From contig NZ_RKQN01000001.1 in the NCBI RefSeq assembly GCF_003814555.1, forward strand, positions 558,001-622,000: a stretch of DNA of 64,000 nucleotides. Direction: 5' to 3'. The notes beneath the pieces are model-generated. The model was not told the DNA's origin. It searched no databases and saw nothing but the letters and a program-made list of their open reading frames with translations. Of the stretch, positions 1-9,841 are shown piece by piece (position 1 is the stretch's first letter; each line of letters opens with the position of its first letter). Origin of the DNA: Vulcaniibacterium tengchongense. Lineage in GTDB: Bacteria; Pseudomonadota; Gammaproteobacteria; Xanthomonadales; Xanthomonadaceae. Position numbers and translations under genes: made by a program.

Positions 1-72
1 GCGACCGCCGATTTCGGCAAGCGGCTGTCCTTGCAACTGGGCGAACAACTCTTCGGTCAGCGAGGCGTTCAT
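1..72 (-). CDS. DUF937-like protein, N-terminal fragment
   Basis: Reading the minus strand from an ATG at 72-70 gives 24 open codons, MNASLTEELFAQLQGQPLAE..., running off the left edge of the window. The opening (short helical N terminus, LTEELFAQLQGQPLxEIxxR) resembles DUF937 (YidB-like) proteins of xanthomonads, whose function is unknown. Only the first 24 residues are visible, so length, domains and stop cannot be checked. It is transcribed in the same direction as the upstream catalase but is separated from it by about 190 bases that contain a good terminator, so it is probably its own transcription unit. The family call is tentative. Confidence 0.5.
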   Translation of the reverse strand, partial: MNASLTEELFAQLQGQPLAEIGGR

Positions 73-225
73 GGCGGTCCATTCATGTCGGGGAACCCGA
101 TCCTAACCCCGTTCGGGCGCCGCGGCATGACCGTTCGGCCGCGGGCCCGCTCCACGTTGCGCTCGCCGCCGCAGGCCGGCGCGGGCGGACGGCGTGGCGC
201 GCAAGGCGCGTGTCCGTGCCTGCGC

Positions 226-256
226 GGAAGAAAAGGCCCGGCGAGCGCGCCGGGCC
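226..256 (-). terminator. Rho-independent terminator after the catalase gene
   Basis: On the minus strand a perfect 9-bp stem GGCCCGGCG / CGCCGGGCC (256-235) with loop CGCT is followed directly by TTTTCTTCC. It starts 10 bases past the catalase stop codon, in the right orientation to end that transcript. Confidence 0.8.
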
Positions 257-265
257 ACGCCGCCG

Positions 266-1789
266 TCAGGCGCCGACCTCCACGGGCCGGTCGGTCGCGC
301 TGCTGCCCTTGAGGCGATCGTCCGCCGGTTCCAGCCCGAGCGCGCGCGCCACGCCGGCGCCGTACGCCGGGTCGCACTTGGCGAACAGCGCGATCTGGCG
401 GCGCTGGATCGCCTCCGGCACCCCCTGCATCGCGGCGGCGATGTTGGCGAACAGGCGCTGCTTCTGCGCCTCGTCGAACAGGCGGAACAGGTTGCCCGGC
501 TGGGTGAAGTCGTCATTGCCGTCGCGATGGCTGTAGCGGTCGGCGTCGCCGTGCAGCGGCAGCGGCGGTTCGGCGAAGCGCTTGTCCTCGCGCGGCCCGC
601 CGAACGAGTTGGGCTCGTAGTACGCGTCCGGGTTGCCGCTGTCGTTGCGGAAGAAGCGCATCGCGCCGTCCTTGTGGTAGTGGTGCACCGGGCAACGCGG
701 CGCGTTCACCGGCAGCGCCTCGTAGTGGGTGCCCAGGCGGTAGCGGTGCGCGTCGGCGTAGCTGAAAACGCGCGCCTGCAGCATCTTGTCCGGCGAGAAG
801 CCGATGCCGGGGACGATGTTCGACGGCGAGAACGCCGCCTGCTCGATTTCGGCGAAGTAGTTGTCCGGATTGCGGTTCAACTCGAGCACGCCGACGTCGA
901 TCGGCGGGAAGTCGGCGTGCGGCCAGACCTTGGTCAGGTCGAACGGGTTCCAGCCGGTGCGCGCCGACCATTCGTCGGCCTGCGCTTCGGTCATCACCTG
1001 CACCTGCATCTTCCAGCGCGGGTAGTCGCCCTTCTCGATCGCCGCGTACAGGTCTTCCTGGGTCGACTCGCGACTGCGGCCGATCACCCGCGCCGCTTCG
1101 TCGTTGGTCCAGTGGCGGTGGCCCTGCAGGGTCTTGAAGTGGAACTTCACCCAGACCCGCTCGCCGGCGTCGTTGATCAGGCTGTAGGTGTGCGAGCCGT
1201 AGCCGTTGATGTGGCGCACGTCGGTCGGCAGGCCGCGGTCGGAGAACAGGATCGTCACCTGGTGAAGCGATTCCGGCGACAGCGACCAGAAGTCCCACAT
1301 CGCGGTCGGCGAGCGCAGGTTGCTGCGCGGGTGCCGCTTCTGGGTGTGGATGAAGTCGGGGAATTTCAGCGGGTCGCGGATGAAGAACACCGGCGTGTTG
1401 TTGCCGACCAGGTCCCAGTTGCCTTCCGGGGTGTAGAACTTGACCGCGAAGCCGCGCACGTCGCGCTCGGCGTCGGCGGCGCCGAGTTCGCCGGCGACGG
1501 TGGAAAAGCGCAGCAGCAGGTCGGTCTTGGCGCCCGGCTGCAGCGCCTTGGCCTTGGTGTAGCGGGAGATGTCGCCGGTGACGGTGAGGCTGCCGTAGGC
1601 GCCCCAGCCCTTGGCGTGGACCACGCGCTCGGGAACGCGCTCGCGGTTCTGGTGGGCGAGCTTCTCGATCAACTGGTAATCCTGCAGCAGCAGCGGCCCG
1701 CGCGGGCCGGCGCTGAGCGAGTTCTGGTTGTCGGCGATCGGATTGCCGGCGCTGGTGGTGAGAAGGGCGGGGGGCTTCGGCTGGCTCAT
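266..1789 (-). CDS. katA: Monofunctional haem catalase
   Basis: A 507-residue catalase that decomposes hydrogen peroxide to water and oxygen. The distal haem His lies in [12 protein letters not shown] (His58), the distal Asn in [10 protein letters not shown] (about Asn131), and the proximal haem-ligand Tyr in [14 protein letters not shown] (Tyr344). The length fits the small-subunit type without the C-terminal flavodoxin-like domain of HPII catalases. No signal peptide is visible, so it should be cytoplasmic. It is a single-gene unit: a terminator follows it, and a sequence with a perfect OxyR half-site (1848-1884) lies 59 bases upstream of the start, which predicts induction by peroxide. The letter A in the symbol is by convention; related species call similar proteins KatA or KatB. 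Confidence 0.96.
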   Translation of the reverse strand: MSQPKPPALLTTSAGNPIADNQNSLSAGPRGPLLLQDYQLIEKLAHQNRERVPERVVHAKGWGAYGSLTVTGDISRYTKAKALQPGAKTDLLLRFSTVAGELGAADAERDVRGFAVKFYTPEGNWDLVGNNTPVFFIRDPLKFPDFIHTQKRHPRSNLRSPTAMWDFWSLSPESLHQVTILFSDRGLPTDVRHINGYGSHTYSLINDAGERVWVKFHFKTLQGHRHWTNDEAARVIGRSRESTQEDLYAAIEKGDYPRWKMQVQVMTEAQADEWSARTGWNPFDLTKVWPHADFPPIDVGVLELNRNPDNYFAEIEQAAFSPSNIVPGIGFSPDKMLQARVFSYADAHRYRLGTHYEALPVNAPRCPVHHYHKDGAMRFFRNDSGNPDAYYEPNSFGGPREDKRFAEPPLPLHGDADRYSHRDGNDDFTQPGNLFRLFDEAQKQRLFANIAAAMQGVPEAIQRRQIALFAKCDPAYGAGVARALGLEPADDRLKGSSATDRPVEVGA

Positions 1790-1847
1790 GGCGAGGTCCT
1801 TTCACAAAGGGTCCACGCACCTTAGTGGCCCCGCCGAGCCAAATGAA

Positions 1848-1884
1848 ATCGATTGTTCCGAGGGTTCCGATAGCTTTTATCTAT
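1848..1884 (-). promoter_or_regulatory. OxyR-type operator upstream of the catalase
   Basis: The arm 1870-1884 reads ATAG-N7-CTAT exactly, one complete dyad of the OxyR consensus ATAG-N7-CTAT-N7-ATAG-N7-CTAT. Continuing toward the gene with the same 7-base spacing gives CTCG-N7-CGAT, a weak match to the second dyad. Its place 59-95 bases before the start codon is what is expected for an OxyR activator site. Binding is inferred, not shown. Confidence 0.6.
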
Positions 1885-1983
1885 ATATGAACCCAATGGA
1901 TCTGTGTCCAGCGATTGAGGCTGCCGATGGCGCGCCGTCTTCCCGCCACCGGCGCCGTGGTCCAGCGCCGGTCCGAACAAGCC

Positions 1984-4560
1984 TCAAAGCAGCGCCCGGA
2001 GCCGATACAGGGCTTCCAGCGCCTGCTTCGGGGTCAGTTCGTCCGGGTCGATCGCCGCCAGCGCGTCCAGCGCGGCCGAGGAGGGCGCGAACAGCCCGAA
2101 TTGCTGCGGCCTGTCCAGCGCCGGCTGCGCGAACGAGGGCTTGGGCGCGTCGCGGCCCTGCTGCTCCAGTTCGGCCAGGCGGCTGCGCGCGGTCTGGATC
2201 ACCGCCTTGGGCAGGCCCGCCAGCGCGGCCACCTGCAGGCCGAAGCTGCGGTCCGCCGGACCGTCCTTGACCGCGTGCATGAACACCAGCCGGTCGCCGT
2301 GCTCGACCGCGTCCAGGTGCACGTTGGCGATGCCGCTGCCCGGCTCGGCCAACGCGGTCAGTTCGAAATAATGCGTGGCGAACAGGGTGAAGGCGCGGTT
2401 GTGCTGGGCCAGGTGGCGTGCGCAGGCCTCGGCCAGCGCCAAGCCGTCGTAGGTCGAGGTGCCGCGGCCGATCTCGTCCATCAGCACCAGCGACTGCGCG
2501 GTGGCGTGGTGCAGGATGTAGCTGGTCTCGCTCATCTCGACCATGAAGGTCGACTGCCCGCGGGCGAGGTCGTCGCCGGCGCCGATGCGGGTCAGGATGC
2601 GGTCGATCGGACCGATCGCCGCGCGCGCGGCCGGCACGAAGCTGCCGATGTGGGCGAGCAGCACGATCAGCGCGTTCTGGCGCATGAAGGTGCTCTTGCC
2701 GCCCATGTTCGGGCCGGTGATCACCAGCATGCGCCGGTCCTCGTCGAGGACCAGGTCGTTCGGCTCGAACGGCTCCTCGCGCACCGCCTCGACCACCGGA
2801 TGGCGGCCGCGCTCGATCCGCAGCCCCGGCGCTTCGGCCAGTTCCGGCGCGGTCCAGTCCAGGGTCTGCGCGCGCTCGGCGAAGCAGGCCAGCACGTCGA
2901 GCTCGGACAGCGCCGCGGCGCAGCGCTTGAGCGGCTCCAGCCGCTCGTTCAGCGCGTCCAGCAGCTGTTCGTACAGCAGCCGTTCGCGCGCCAGCGCGCG
3001 TTCGCGCGCCGACAGCACCTTGTCCTCGAACCGCTTGAGCTCCTCGGTGATGTAGCGCTCGGCGCCGGTCAGGGTCTGCCGGCGCGTGTAGTGGGCCGGG
3101 GCCTTGTCGGCCTGCGCCTTGCTGATCTCGATGTAGTAGCCGTGCACGCGGTTGTAGCCGACCTTCAGGGTCGGGATGCCGGTGGCGGCCTTCTCGCGCG
3201 CCTCCAGGTCGATCAGGAACTGGTCGGCGTTCGTGGACAGCCGGCGCAGCTCGTCGAGTTCGGCGTCGTAGCCTTCCGCGAACACGCCGCCGTCGCGCGC
3301 CAGCACCGGCGGCTGGGCGACGATCGCCGACTTCAGCAGGTGCGCGTGCGCGTCGTGCTCGCCGAGCTCGGCGGCCAGCTCGCGCAGCCGCGGCGAGTCC
3401 AGCGGAGCGAGCACGGCGCGCACGTCCGGCAGCAGGCCGAGGCCGTCGCGCAACGTGGACAGGTCGCGCGGGCGCGCGCTGCGCAGGGCGACGCGGGCGA
3501 GGATGCGTTCGAGGTCGCCGAGCGCGCGGAACCCCTCGCGCAAGGCCTCGAACGCGCGCGATTCGATCAGCGTCGCCACCGCCTGGTGGCGCAGGCGCAA
3601 GGTCGCGCGGTCGCGCAGCGGGCGGTGCAGCCAGCGCCGCAGCAGGCGCCCGCCCATCGGCGTCACCGTGCTGTCGAGCACCCCGAGCAGGGTGTGGCGG
3701 TGGTCGCCGTCGACGCGGGTGTCGAGCTCGAGATGGCGGCGCGTGGCGGCGTTCATCGCGATCGCGCCGTCGCCGGATTCGACCGCGATCGAGGTCAGGT
3801 GCGGCAGCCGCTGCTTCTGCGTCTCCTCGACGTAGCCGAGCAGCGCGGCCGCCGCGGCCGCCGCCAGCGGCCGATCCTCCAGGCCGAAGCCGGACAGGTC
3901 GTGCAGCGCGAAGAAGCGCAGCAGCTGGCGGCGCCCGCTGTCGGGATCGAACAGCCACGGCGCGCGCCGGCGCAGGCCGCTGCGTTCGAGCACGCAGCCG
4001 GGCCAGCCGTCCTCGTCGGCGATCAGCACCTCGGCCGGCTCCAGCCGCGCCAGCTCGGCCTCGAGCGCGTCCTCGTTGCCGACCTCGTTGACCAGGAAGC
4101 GGCCGCCGGCGAGGTCGGCCCAGGCCAGGCCGAAACCCGACCTGCCGCGCGCGATCGCCAGCAGCAGGGTGTCGCGGCGTTCGTTGAGCAGGGCCTCGTC
4201 GGTGACCGTGCCCGGGGTGACGATGCGCACCACCTTGCGTTCGACGATGCCCTTGGCCAGCGCCGGGTCGCCGATCTGCTCGCAGATCGCCACCGATTCG
4301 CCCAGCGCGACCAGCCGCGCCAGGTAGCTCTCGGCGGAATGGTGCGGCACGCCGGCCATCGGGATCGGCTGCCCGGCGGACTGGCCGCGCTGGGTCAGGG
4401 TGATGTCCAGCAGCCGCGCGGCCTTGCGCGCGTCGTCGTAGAACAGCTCGTAGAAATCGCCCATGCGGAAGAACAGCAGCACGTCCGGATGCTCCGCCTT
4501 GGCGGCGAAATACTGCTTCATCAGCGGCGTGTGCTCTTGCGGCCGGTCGGCTGGGCTCAT
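1984..4560 (-). CDS. mutS: DNA mismatch repair protein MutS
   Basis: An 858-residue MutS, the mismatch sensor of DNA repair, close to the 853 residues of E. coli MutS. The mismatch-reading motif GDFYEL puts Phe36 and Glu38 at the family positions. The connector, lever and clamp regions follow, then the ATPase with Walker [10 protein letters not shown] near residue 615, the Walker B region [16 protein letters not shown] and the C-terminal helix-turn-helix. The start [12 protein letters not shown] precedes the conserved TPLMKQY segment, as in the family. Its partner mutL is in the same window (33261-35087), and no mutH is seen. In enterobacteria mutS also lies near pncC/recA, so the gene order is ancestral. 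Confidence 0.98.
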   Translation of the reverse strand: MSPADRPQEHTPLMKQYFAAKAEHPDVLLFFRMGDFYELFYDDARKAARLLDITLTQRGQSAGQPIPMAGVPHHSAESYLARLVALGESVAICEQIGDPALAKGIVERKVVRIVTPGTVTDEALLNERRDTLLLAIARGRSGFGLAWADLAGGRFLVNEVGNEDALEAELARLEPAEVLIADEDGWPGCVLERSGLRRRAPWLFDPDSGRRQLLRFFALHDLSGFGLEDRPLAAAAAAALLGYVEETQKQRLPHLTSIAVESGDGAIAMNAATRRHLELDTRVDGDHRHTLLGVLDSTVTPMGGRLLRRWLHRPLRDRATLRLRHQAVATLIESRAFEALREGFRALGDLERILARVALRSARPRDLSTLRDGLGLLPDVRAVLAPLDSPRLRELAAELGEHDAHAHLLKSAIVAQPPVLARDGGVFAEGYDAELDELRRLSTNADQFLIDLEAREKAATGIPTLKVGYNRVHGYYIEISKAQADKAPAHYTRRQTLTGAERYITEELKRFEDKVLSARERALARERLLYEQLLDALNERLEPLKRCAAALSELDVLACFAERAQTLDWTAPELAEAPGLRIERGRHPVVEAVREEPFEPNDLVLDEDRRMLVITGPNMGGKSTFMRQNALIVLLAHIGSFVPAARAAIGPIDRILTRIGAGDDLARGQSTFMVEMSETSYILHHATAQSLVLMDEIGRGTSTYDGLALAEACARHLAQHNRAFTLFATHYFELTALAEPGSGIANVHLDAVEHGDRLVFMHAVKDGPADRSFGLQVAALAGLPKAVIQTARSRLAELEQQGRDAPKPSFAQPALDRPQQFGLFAPSSAALDALAAIDPDELTPKQALEALYRLRALL

Positions 4561-4985
4561 GGATCGCGAATGGAAGAGGGGCGGGCCGGCGCGGCCGGCG
4601 TGCGAAGGTGCAAAGGCTAGCAGCCGCGGGCGGCGTTGCGCGCCATTGCCCTGGCGCCCGGTTTGTGATTCGGATGGCCGTTCCTGCCGACCATGCCCGA
4701 CCCGCCGAATGCCCGGCCGCTTCGGCGCCGGCCCGACGCCGCAGCCATGCGAGCGGAAGCGGACGTCGCGGACGCGGTCGCGGCGAACCGCGTGGCACGG
4801 CGCGGCCGCTCACCGCCGTCGACGCATCGCTGCCGGCGCACCGGCGCAGGCTCGGGTGGCACAGCTTCGGCGCCGCCTGCCTGCGGCGCGCCGCGTGCGG
4901 CTCGCTGCGGGCCTACACGCTTGCGTGAAGGCCCGTACAGGCACCTGCCTTATAGTCGAGGCGTCGTTGCCATTCACAAGGCCTT
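4561..4985. other. Intergenic region between mutS and the sensor kinase gene
   Basis: 425 bases separate the divergent mutS and kinase genes. Short open frames cross it on both strands but none has family-like composition. A -10-like TATAGT at 4951-4956 lies 29 bases before the kinase ATG, with AAGG at 4978-4981 as a possible ribosome binding site; I find no good -35. Nothing else is recognisable. Confidence 0.4.
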
Positions 4986-6791
4986 ATGTCCGCGATCGTC
5001 AGCCCGGAAGACCGTGACAGCGGCTCGATCGAAACCTTGAACGGGCTCGAGGCGCTCGCCCATGCCGAGCAGGCGGTGCTCGATGCGATCCCGGCCGCGG
5101 TCTACGTCTGCGACGCCGAGGGCATGATCCTCCGGTTCAACCGCCACGCCGTGCGCCTGTGGGGGCGCACGCCGAAGACCGGCGACCGCTGCGAGCGCTT
5201 CTGCGGCGCGTTGCGGTTGTACCTGCCCGACGGCACCCACCTGCCGCACGACCGCACGCCGATGGCGCATGCGCTGCTCACCGGCGAGCCGGCCTACGGC
5301 CAGGAGGTGGCGGTCGAGCGTCCCGACGGGAGCCGCCGCATCGTACTGGTCGACATCGAAGCCCTCCGCGACGAGGCGGGGCGGATCACCGGCGCGATCA
5401 ACTGCTTCCGCGACATCACCGAGCGCAAGCGCGCCGAGGAGCAGGTGCTGCGCCACCGGCGCGACCTCGAGGACTTCTTCGAGAACGGCGCGGTGGGGCT
5501 GCACGTGGTCGCCGCGGACGGCACCATCGTGCGCGCGAACCAGGCCGAGCTCGACATGCTCGGCTACGCTCCCGAGGAGTACATCGGCCGCCGGATCACC
5601 GATTTCCACGTCGACGGGCCGGTGATCGAGGACATCCTCCGCCGCCTCAGGTCCGGCGAGAGGATCGACAAGCGCACCGCGCGCCTGCGCGCCAGGGACG
5701 GCTCGATCAAGCACGTGCAGATCACGTCGAACGCGCATTTCCGCGAAGGCGAGCTCGCCCATACGCGCTGCTTCACGATCGACGTCACCGAGCAGCACGC
5801 CGCCTACGAGGCCTTGCGCGAGAGCGAGCGCCAGCTGCGCGATATCCTCAACGCCATGCCCGCGGCCGTGTACATGACCGACGCCGAGGGCCGGATCACC
5901 TTCTACAACGAGGCGGCGGTGGCCTTCTCCGGCCGCCGGCCGCAGCTGGGCAGCGACGAGTGGTGCGTGTCGTGGAAGCTGTACGAGACCGACGGCACGC
6001 CGCTGCCGCACGACCGCTGCCCGATGGCGGTGGCGCTGCGGGAGCAACGCGAGATCCGCGGCGCCGAGGCGATCGCCGAGCGCCCGGACGGCACGCGCGT
6101 GCCGTTCATCCCGTTCCCGACGCCACTGCGCGACGAGAACGGGCAGGTGGTCGGCGCGGTCAACATGCTGGTCGACATCACCCAGCGCAAGCAGGCCGAG
6201 GAGCAGCAGCTGGCGCTGATCAACGAGCTCAACCACCGGGTCAAGAACACCCTGGCCGCGGTGCAGTCGATCGCGCTGCAGACCTTCCGCGCCTCGCCCG
6301 ATCCGCAGGACTTCATCGACAAGTTCCAGGGGCGGCTGCTGGCGTTGAGCCACGCGCACGACCTGCTGACCCGCCGCAGCTGGACCCGCCTGGGCCTGAG
6401 CGAACTGCTCGACGCCGAACTGGCGCCGTACGCGCAGGCCGGCGAGCCGCGCGTGCTGCGCGACGGCCACGACATCGCGCTGTCGCCGCGGCTGGCGCTG
6501 ACCCTGGTCATGGCCCTGCACGAACTGACGACCAACGCGGCCAAGTACGGCGCCCTCTCGCGCGAGAGCGGGCGCGTCGCGCTGACCTGGCGGCTCGAAG
6601 GGGAGGGCGGCGGGCACCGCCTTCGGCTCGAATGGCGCGAGAGCGGCGGCCCGCCCGTCGCCGAGCCGGCGAAGCGCGGCTTCGGCACGCGCTTCATCGA
6701 GCGCAGCATCGTCCGCGACCTGGGCGGTCGCGTCCATCTCGCTTTCGATGCCGGCGGAGTGAACTGCCTCATCGACGTACCCTACGCATGA
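4986..6791 (+). CDS. Three-PAS HWE-family sensor histidine kinase
   Basis: A 601-residue soluble sensor kinase with no transmembrane segments. Three PAS/PAC modules span roughly residues 30-150, 160-270 and 283-403, followed by an HWE-type kinase core. The phospho-acceptor is His417 in LNHRVKNTLAAVQS. The HWE signature is present: His512 in ALHELTTNAAKYGAL (N box) and WRE at 550-552. PAS1 and PAS3 share unusual matching stretches (IPAAVY.CDAEG / MPAAVYMTDAEG and LPHDR.PMA), so one looks like a copy of the other. Seven bases downstream is a receiver-only regulator, the likely phosphotransfer partner. HWE kinases often detect light or redox through PAS cofactors, but the LOV signature NCRFLQ is absent, so the signal is unknown. 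It sits inside the otherwise conserved mutS-pncC-recA neighbourhood. Confidence 0.9.
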   Translation: MSAIVSPEDRDSGSIETLNGLEALAHAEQAVLDAIPAAVYVCDAEGMILRFNRHAVRLWGRTPKTGDRCERFCGALRLYLPDGTHLPHDRTPMAHALLTGEPAYGQEVAVERPDGSRRIVLVDIEALRDEAGRITGAINCFRDITERKRAEEQVLRHRRDLEDFFENGAVGLHVVAADGTIVRANQAELDMLGYAPEEYIGRRITDFHVDGPVIEDILRRLRSGERIDKRTARLRARDGSIKHVQITSNAHFREGELAHTRCFTIDVTEQHAAYEALRESERQLRDILNAMPAAVYMTDAEGRITFYNEAAVAFSGRRPQLGSDEWCVSWKLYETDGTPLPHDRCPMAVALREQREIRGAEAIAERPDGTRVPFIPFPTPLRDENGQVVGAVNMLVDITQRKQAEEQQLALINELNHRVKNTLAAVQSIALQTFRASPDPQDFIDKFQGRLLALSHAHDLLTRRSWTRLGLSELLDAELAPYAQAGEPRVLRDGHDIALSPRLALTLVMALHELTTNAAKYGALSRESGRVALTWRLEGEGGGHRLRLEWRESGGPPVAEPAKRGFGTRFIERSIVRDLGGRVHLAFDAGGVNCLIDVPYA

Positions 6792-6798
6792 GGCCTTC

Positions 6799-7200
6799 AT
6801 GAAACCGTCCGGCTCCCCGCGCGTGCTGATCGTCGAAGACGAGAGCCTGCTGGCGATGATGCTCGAGGACATGCTGAGCGATCTCGGCTGGGAGGTGGCC
6901 GCGAACGTGGCGTCGGTGCCCGAGGCGCTGCAGGCGATCGAGCGCGGCGGGTTCGACCTGGCGCTGCTCGACGTCAACATCGCCGGGCGGGAGGTCTTCC
7001 CCGTGGCCGACGCGCTGCAGGCGCGCGGCGTGCCGCTGGTGTTCATCACCGGCTACGGCGAGCACGGCATCCGCGAGGACCTGCGCGGCTATCCGGTGGT
7101 GGAAAAGCCGTTCCACTCCGCGCAACTGGTCCGGACCCTGCACGCGGCGGCGTTCGCGGGCGGCGAACGCCGCGCCGACTGCCGCGATCTGTCGATCTGA
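6799..7200 (+). CDS. Single-domain response regulator (receiver only)
   Basis: A 133-residue CheY-like protein consisting of one receiver domain. The acidic pair is Glu13-Asp14 (VEDE), the phospho-acceptor Asp58 (LLDVNI), the switch Thr84 (ITGYG) and the conserved Lys103 (EKPF). There is no output domain, so it must act by protein contact or as a phosphate shuttle or sink. Its start is 7 bases after the stop of the HWE kinase, so the two are surely co-transcribed. Receiver-only partners are common for HWE/HisKA2 kinases. The C-terminal tail after about residue 120 is short and Arg/Asp-rich. Confidence 0.93.
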   Translation: MKPSGSPRVLIVEDESLLAMMLEDMLSDLGWEVAANVASVPEALQAIERGGFDLALLDVNIAGREVFPVADALQARGVPLVFITGYGEHGIREDLRGYPVVEKPFHSAQLVRTLHAAAFAGGERRADCRDLSI

Positions 7201-7278
7201 GTTGCACGGATGCGGCGACGGATGCCGCATGGCCGCGCCGGACGCATTGGCCGCGCCGCCGCGCCGCGGCCGACGACC

Positions 7279-7307
7279 GTGGCACGCGCCGGCCGGCCCG
7301 CTATAGT
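7279..7307 (+). promoter_or_regulatory. Promoter of pncC, predicted leaderless
   Basis: A -35-like GTGGCA (7279-7284, 4 of 6), a 17-base spacer and the -10 hexamer TATAGT (7302-7307). The start codon ATG is at 7314, only 6 bases after the -10, so transcription should begin at or within a base of the ATG. No ribosome binding site is visible. See the finding on leaderless genes. Confidence 0.5.
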
Positions 7308-7313
7308 GCGCGG

Positions 7314-7814
7314 ATGCGAACCGACGTCTCCGATGCCGCGCTGCGCCGCCTGGCCGAACAGGTCGGCGAAGCCGCGCGCGCCCACCGCCATACCCTGGTC
7401 ACCGCCGAGAGCTGCACCGGCGGCTGGATCGCCAAGACCATCACCGACATTCCCGGCTCCTCGGCCTGGTTCGAGTGCGGCATGGTCGCCTACGGCTACG
7501 AGGCCAAGCAGGCGCTGCTGGCCGTGCGCCCGCAGACGCTGGAGCAGCACGGCGCGGTCAGCCGCGAGACGGTGATCGAGATGGTCTCCGGCGCACTGGT
7601 CCACTCCGGGGCGACTCTCGCCGTCGCCGTGACCGGCATCGCCGGCCCCGGCGGCGGCACCGAGGAGAAACCGGTCGGCACCGTCTGGCTGGCCTGGAAG
7701 CGCCGCGGCGGCTATCCCACCGCCGTCACCTTCCACTTCGACGGCGACCGCGAGCAGGTCCGGCGGCAGACCGTCGCCGCGGCCCTGCACGGGCTGTTGG
7801 ACCTCATGGCCTGA
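7314..7814 (+). CDS. pncC: NMN amidohydrolase PncC (CinA C-terminal domain family)
   Basis: A 166-residue stand-alone CinA C-terminal domain. This family deamidates nicotinamide mononucleotide to nicotinate mononucleotide in NAD recycling, clearing the NMN released by DNA ligase. The conserved segments TAESCTGGWIAKTITDIPGSS (Ser and Lys of the active site), GMVAYGYEAKQALL, SRETVIEM and AVTGIAGPGGGTEEKPVGTVW are all present. The N-terminal MoaB-like domain of full-length CinA is absent, as in most gammaproteobacteria. It lies just upstream of lexA-recA, the same neighbourhood as E. coli pncC-recA. A hairpin with a T-tract follows at 7860-7890, so it is probably not in the SOS operon. Confidence 0.94.
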   Translation: MRTDVSDAALRRLAEQVGEAARAHRHTLVTAESCTGGWIAKTITDIPGSSAWFECGMVAYGYEAKQALLAVRPQTLEQHGAVSRETVIEMVSGALVHSGATLAVAVTGIAGPGGGTEEKPVGTVWLAWKRRGGYPTAVTFHFDGDREQVRRQTVAAALHGLLDLMA

Positions 7815-7859
7815 GGAACGGGGCGGGAACGGGCGTCGGGGTCGCTCCGGCAAAGCCTG

Positions 7860-7890
7860 GGCGCCTCGTCCCGGGTGCCTCTTCCTTTTT
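7860..7890 (+). terminator. Probable terminator after pncC
   Basis: GGCGCC (7860-7865) can pair with GGTGCC (7874-7879, one G-U pair) across an 8-base loop, and TCTTCCTTTTT follows. The stem is only 6 bp but GC-rich and the T-run is good. It separates pncC from the lexA promoter 12 bases further on. Confidence 0.55.
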
Positions 7891-7901
7891 CTCGCCGGCG
7901 G

Positions 7902-7938
7902 TTGACAACCGCCGCTTTGTTAGTAGCATTGCTACTAA
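7902..7938 (+). promoter_or_regulatory. lexA promoter with overlapping LexA box
   Basis: A perfect -35 TTGACA (7902-7907) is followed after 16 bases by a -10-like TAGCAT (7924-7929). The 19-base perfect palindrome TTAGTAGCATTGCTACTAA spans 7920-7938. It has the form of the xanthomonad LexA box (TTAGTAG-N5-CTACTAA) rather than the CTGT-N8-ACAG box of enterobacteria. The box covers the -10 and ends on the A of the lexA start codon, so bound LexA would block both promoter and start: direct autorepression. There is no room for an untranslated leader. Confidence 0.88.
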
Positions 7939-8591
7939 TGGACATCTCCGATACCCAACGCGCCATCCTCGCCCTGATCGCCGAGCGGATCGAGGCCGAG
8001 GGCGTGCCGCCGTCGCAGACCGAGATCGCGCGGGCGATGGGCTTTTCCAGCGTCCGCGCGGCCCAGTACCACCTCGAGGCGCTGGAGCAGGCCGGGGCGA
8101 TCCAGCGCATGCCGGGCCGTGCCCGCGGCATCCGCCTGTGCGTGGCCCCTGGGGCGTTGCCGGGCGATGGCGCCGGAGCCTCCCCGGCGCCTGCGTCCGA
8201 CGAGGCCGGGCTGCGCCTGCCGGTGCTGGGCCAGGTCGCGGCCGGCCGGCCGATCGGCGCCGACATCGGCAGCGAGGACTACGTCCTGCTCGACCGCGTG
8301 CTGTTCTCGCCGACGCCCGACTACCTGCTCAAGGTCAAGGGCGATTCGATGCGCGACGAAGGCATCTTCGACGGCGACCTGATCGGCGTGCACCGCACCC
8401 GCGACGCGCGCTCGGGCCAGATCGTGGTCGCGCGCATCGACGACGAGATCACCGTCAAGCTGCTGAAGATCGGCAAGGACCGGATCCGCCTGTTGCCGCG
8501 CAATCCCGACTACGCGCCGATCGAGGTCGAGCCCGGTCAGGATTTCGCGATCGAAGGCCTGTACTGTGGCCTGGTGAGGCCGAACCGGTGA
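7938..8591 (+). CDS. lexA: SOS repressor LexA
   Basis: A 217-residue LexA: winged-helix DNA-binding domain (residues 1-65, TDxQ-like start [13 protein letters not shown]), a Pro/Ala/Gly linker (70-90) and an S24 self-cleavage domain. The cleavage bond is Ala102-Gly103 (QVAAGRP), the nucleophile Ser137 (KGDSMRD) and the general base Lys174 (ITVKLL), spaced 37 apart as in E. coli. I chose the ATG at 7938. An in-frame ATG at 7875 would add 21 residues and run through the -35, -10 and LexA box, so it is not credible. The gene lacks a ribosome binding site and should be translated from a leaderless mRNA. It heads the lexA-recA-recX group. Confidence 0.97.
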   Translation: MDISDTQRAILALIAERIEAEGVPPSQTEIARAMGFSSVRAAQYHLEALEQAGAIQRMPGRARGIRLCVAPGALPGDGAGASPAPASDEAGLRLPVLGQVAAGRPIGADIGSEDYVLLDRVLFSPTPDYLLKVKGDSMRDEGIFDGDLIGVHRTRDARSGQIVVARIDDEITVKLLKIGKDRIRLLPRNPDYAPIEVEPGQDFAIEGLYCGLVRPNR

Positions 8592-8786
8592 GCCCTGCTG
8601 CTCATCGCGGCGTTCGCCGGCGCCGCGACGCGGCGTTTTCCGACGCCCGCATCGGCGGGTCGCCTGCGGCGAGCGCCGGCGGCATCGGATTAATGTCCCG
8701 CCTGCGGCGCGCCGGCGTCTCAACCCGTGCGAACCATGCCCGCTAGATTGCCTTCCAACCCGCACACGACCCCGAGGATTCCAACG

Positions 8787-9824
<1,038 letters not shown>

Positions 9825-9841
9825 CGGCGTCTTGACGGGCG

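Noticed and set aside
1877-4813. A 978-residue open frame and a 901-residue opposite-strand frame over mutS
   Set aside because: High-GC genes leave long open frames in the other five readings. These are Arg/Ala/Gly/Pro-rich with no family motifs and run across mutS, which is clearly coding.
7875-7937. A longer LexA starting at 7875
   Set aside because: The added 21 residues would be encoded by the -35, -10 and LexA box, and do not match the family N terminus.
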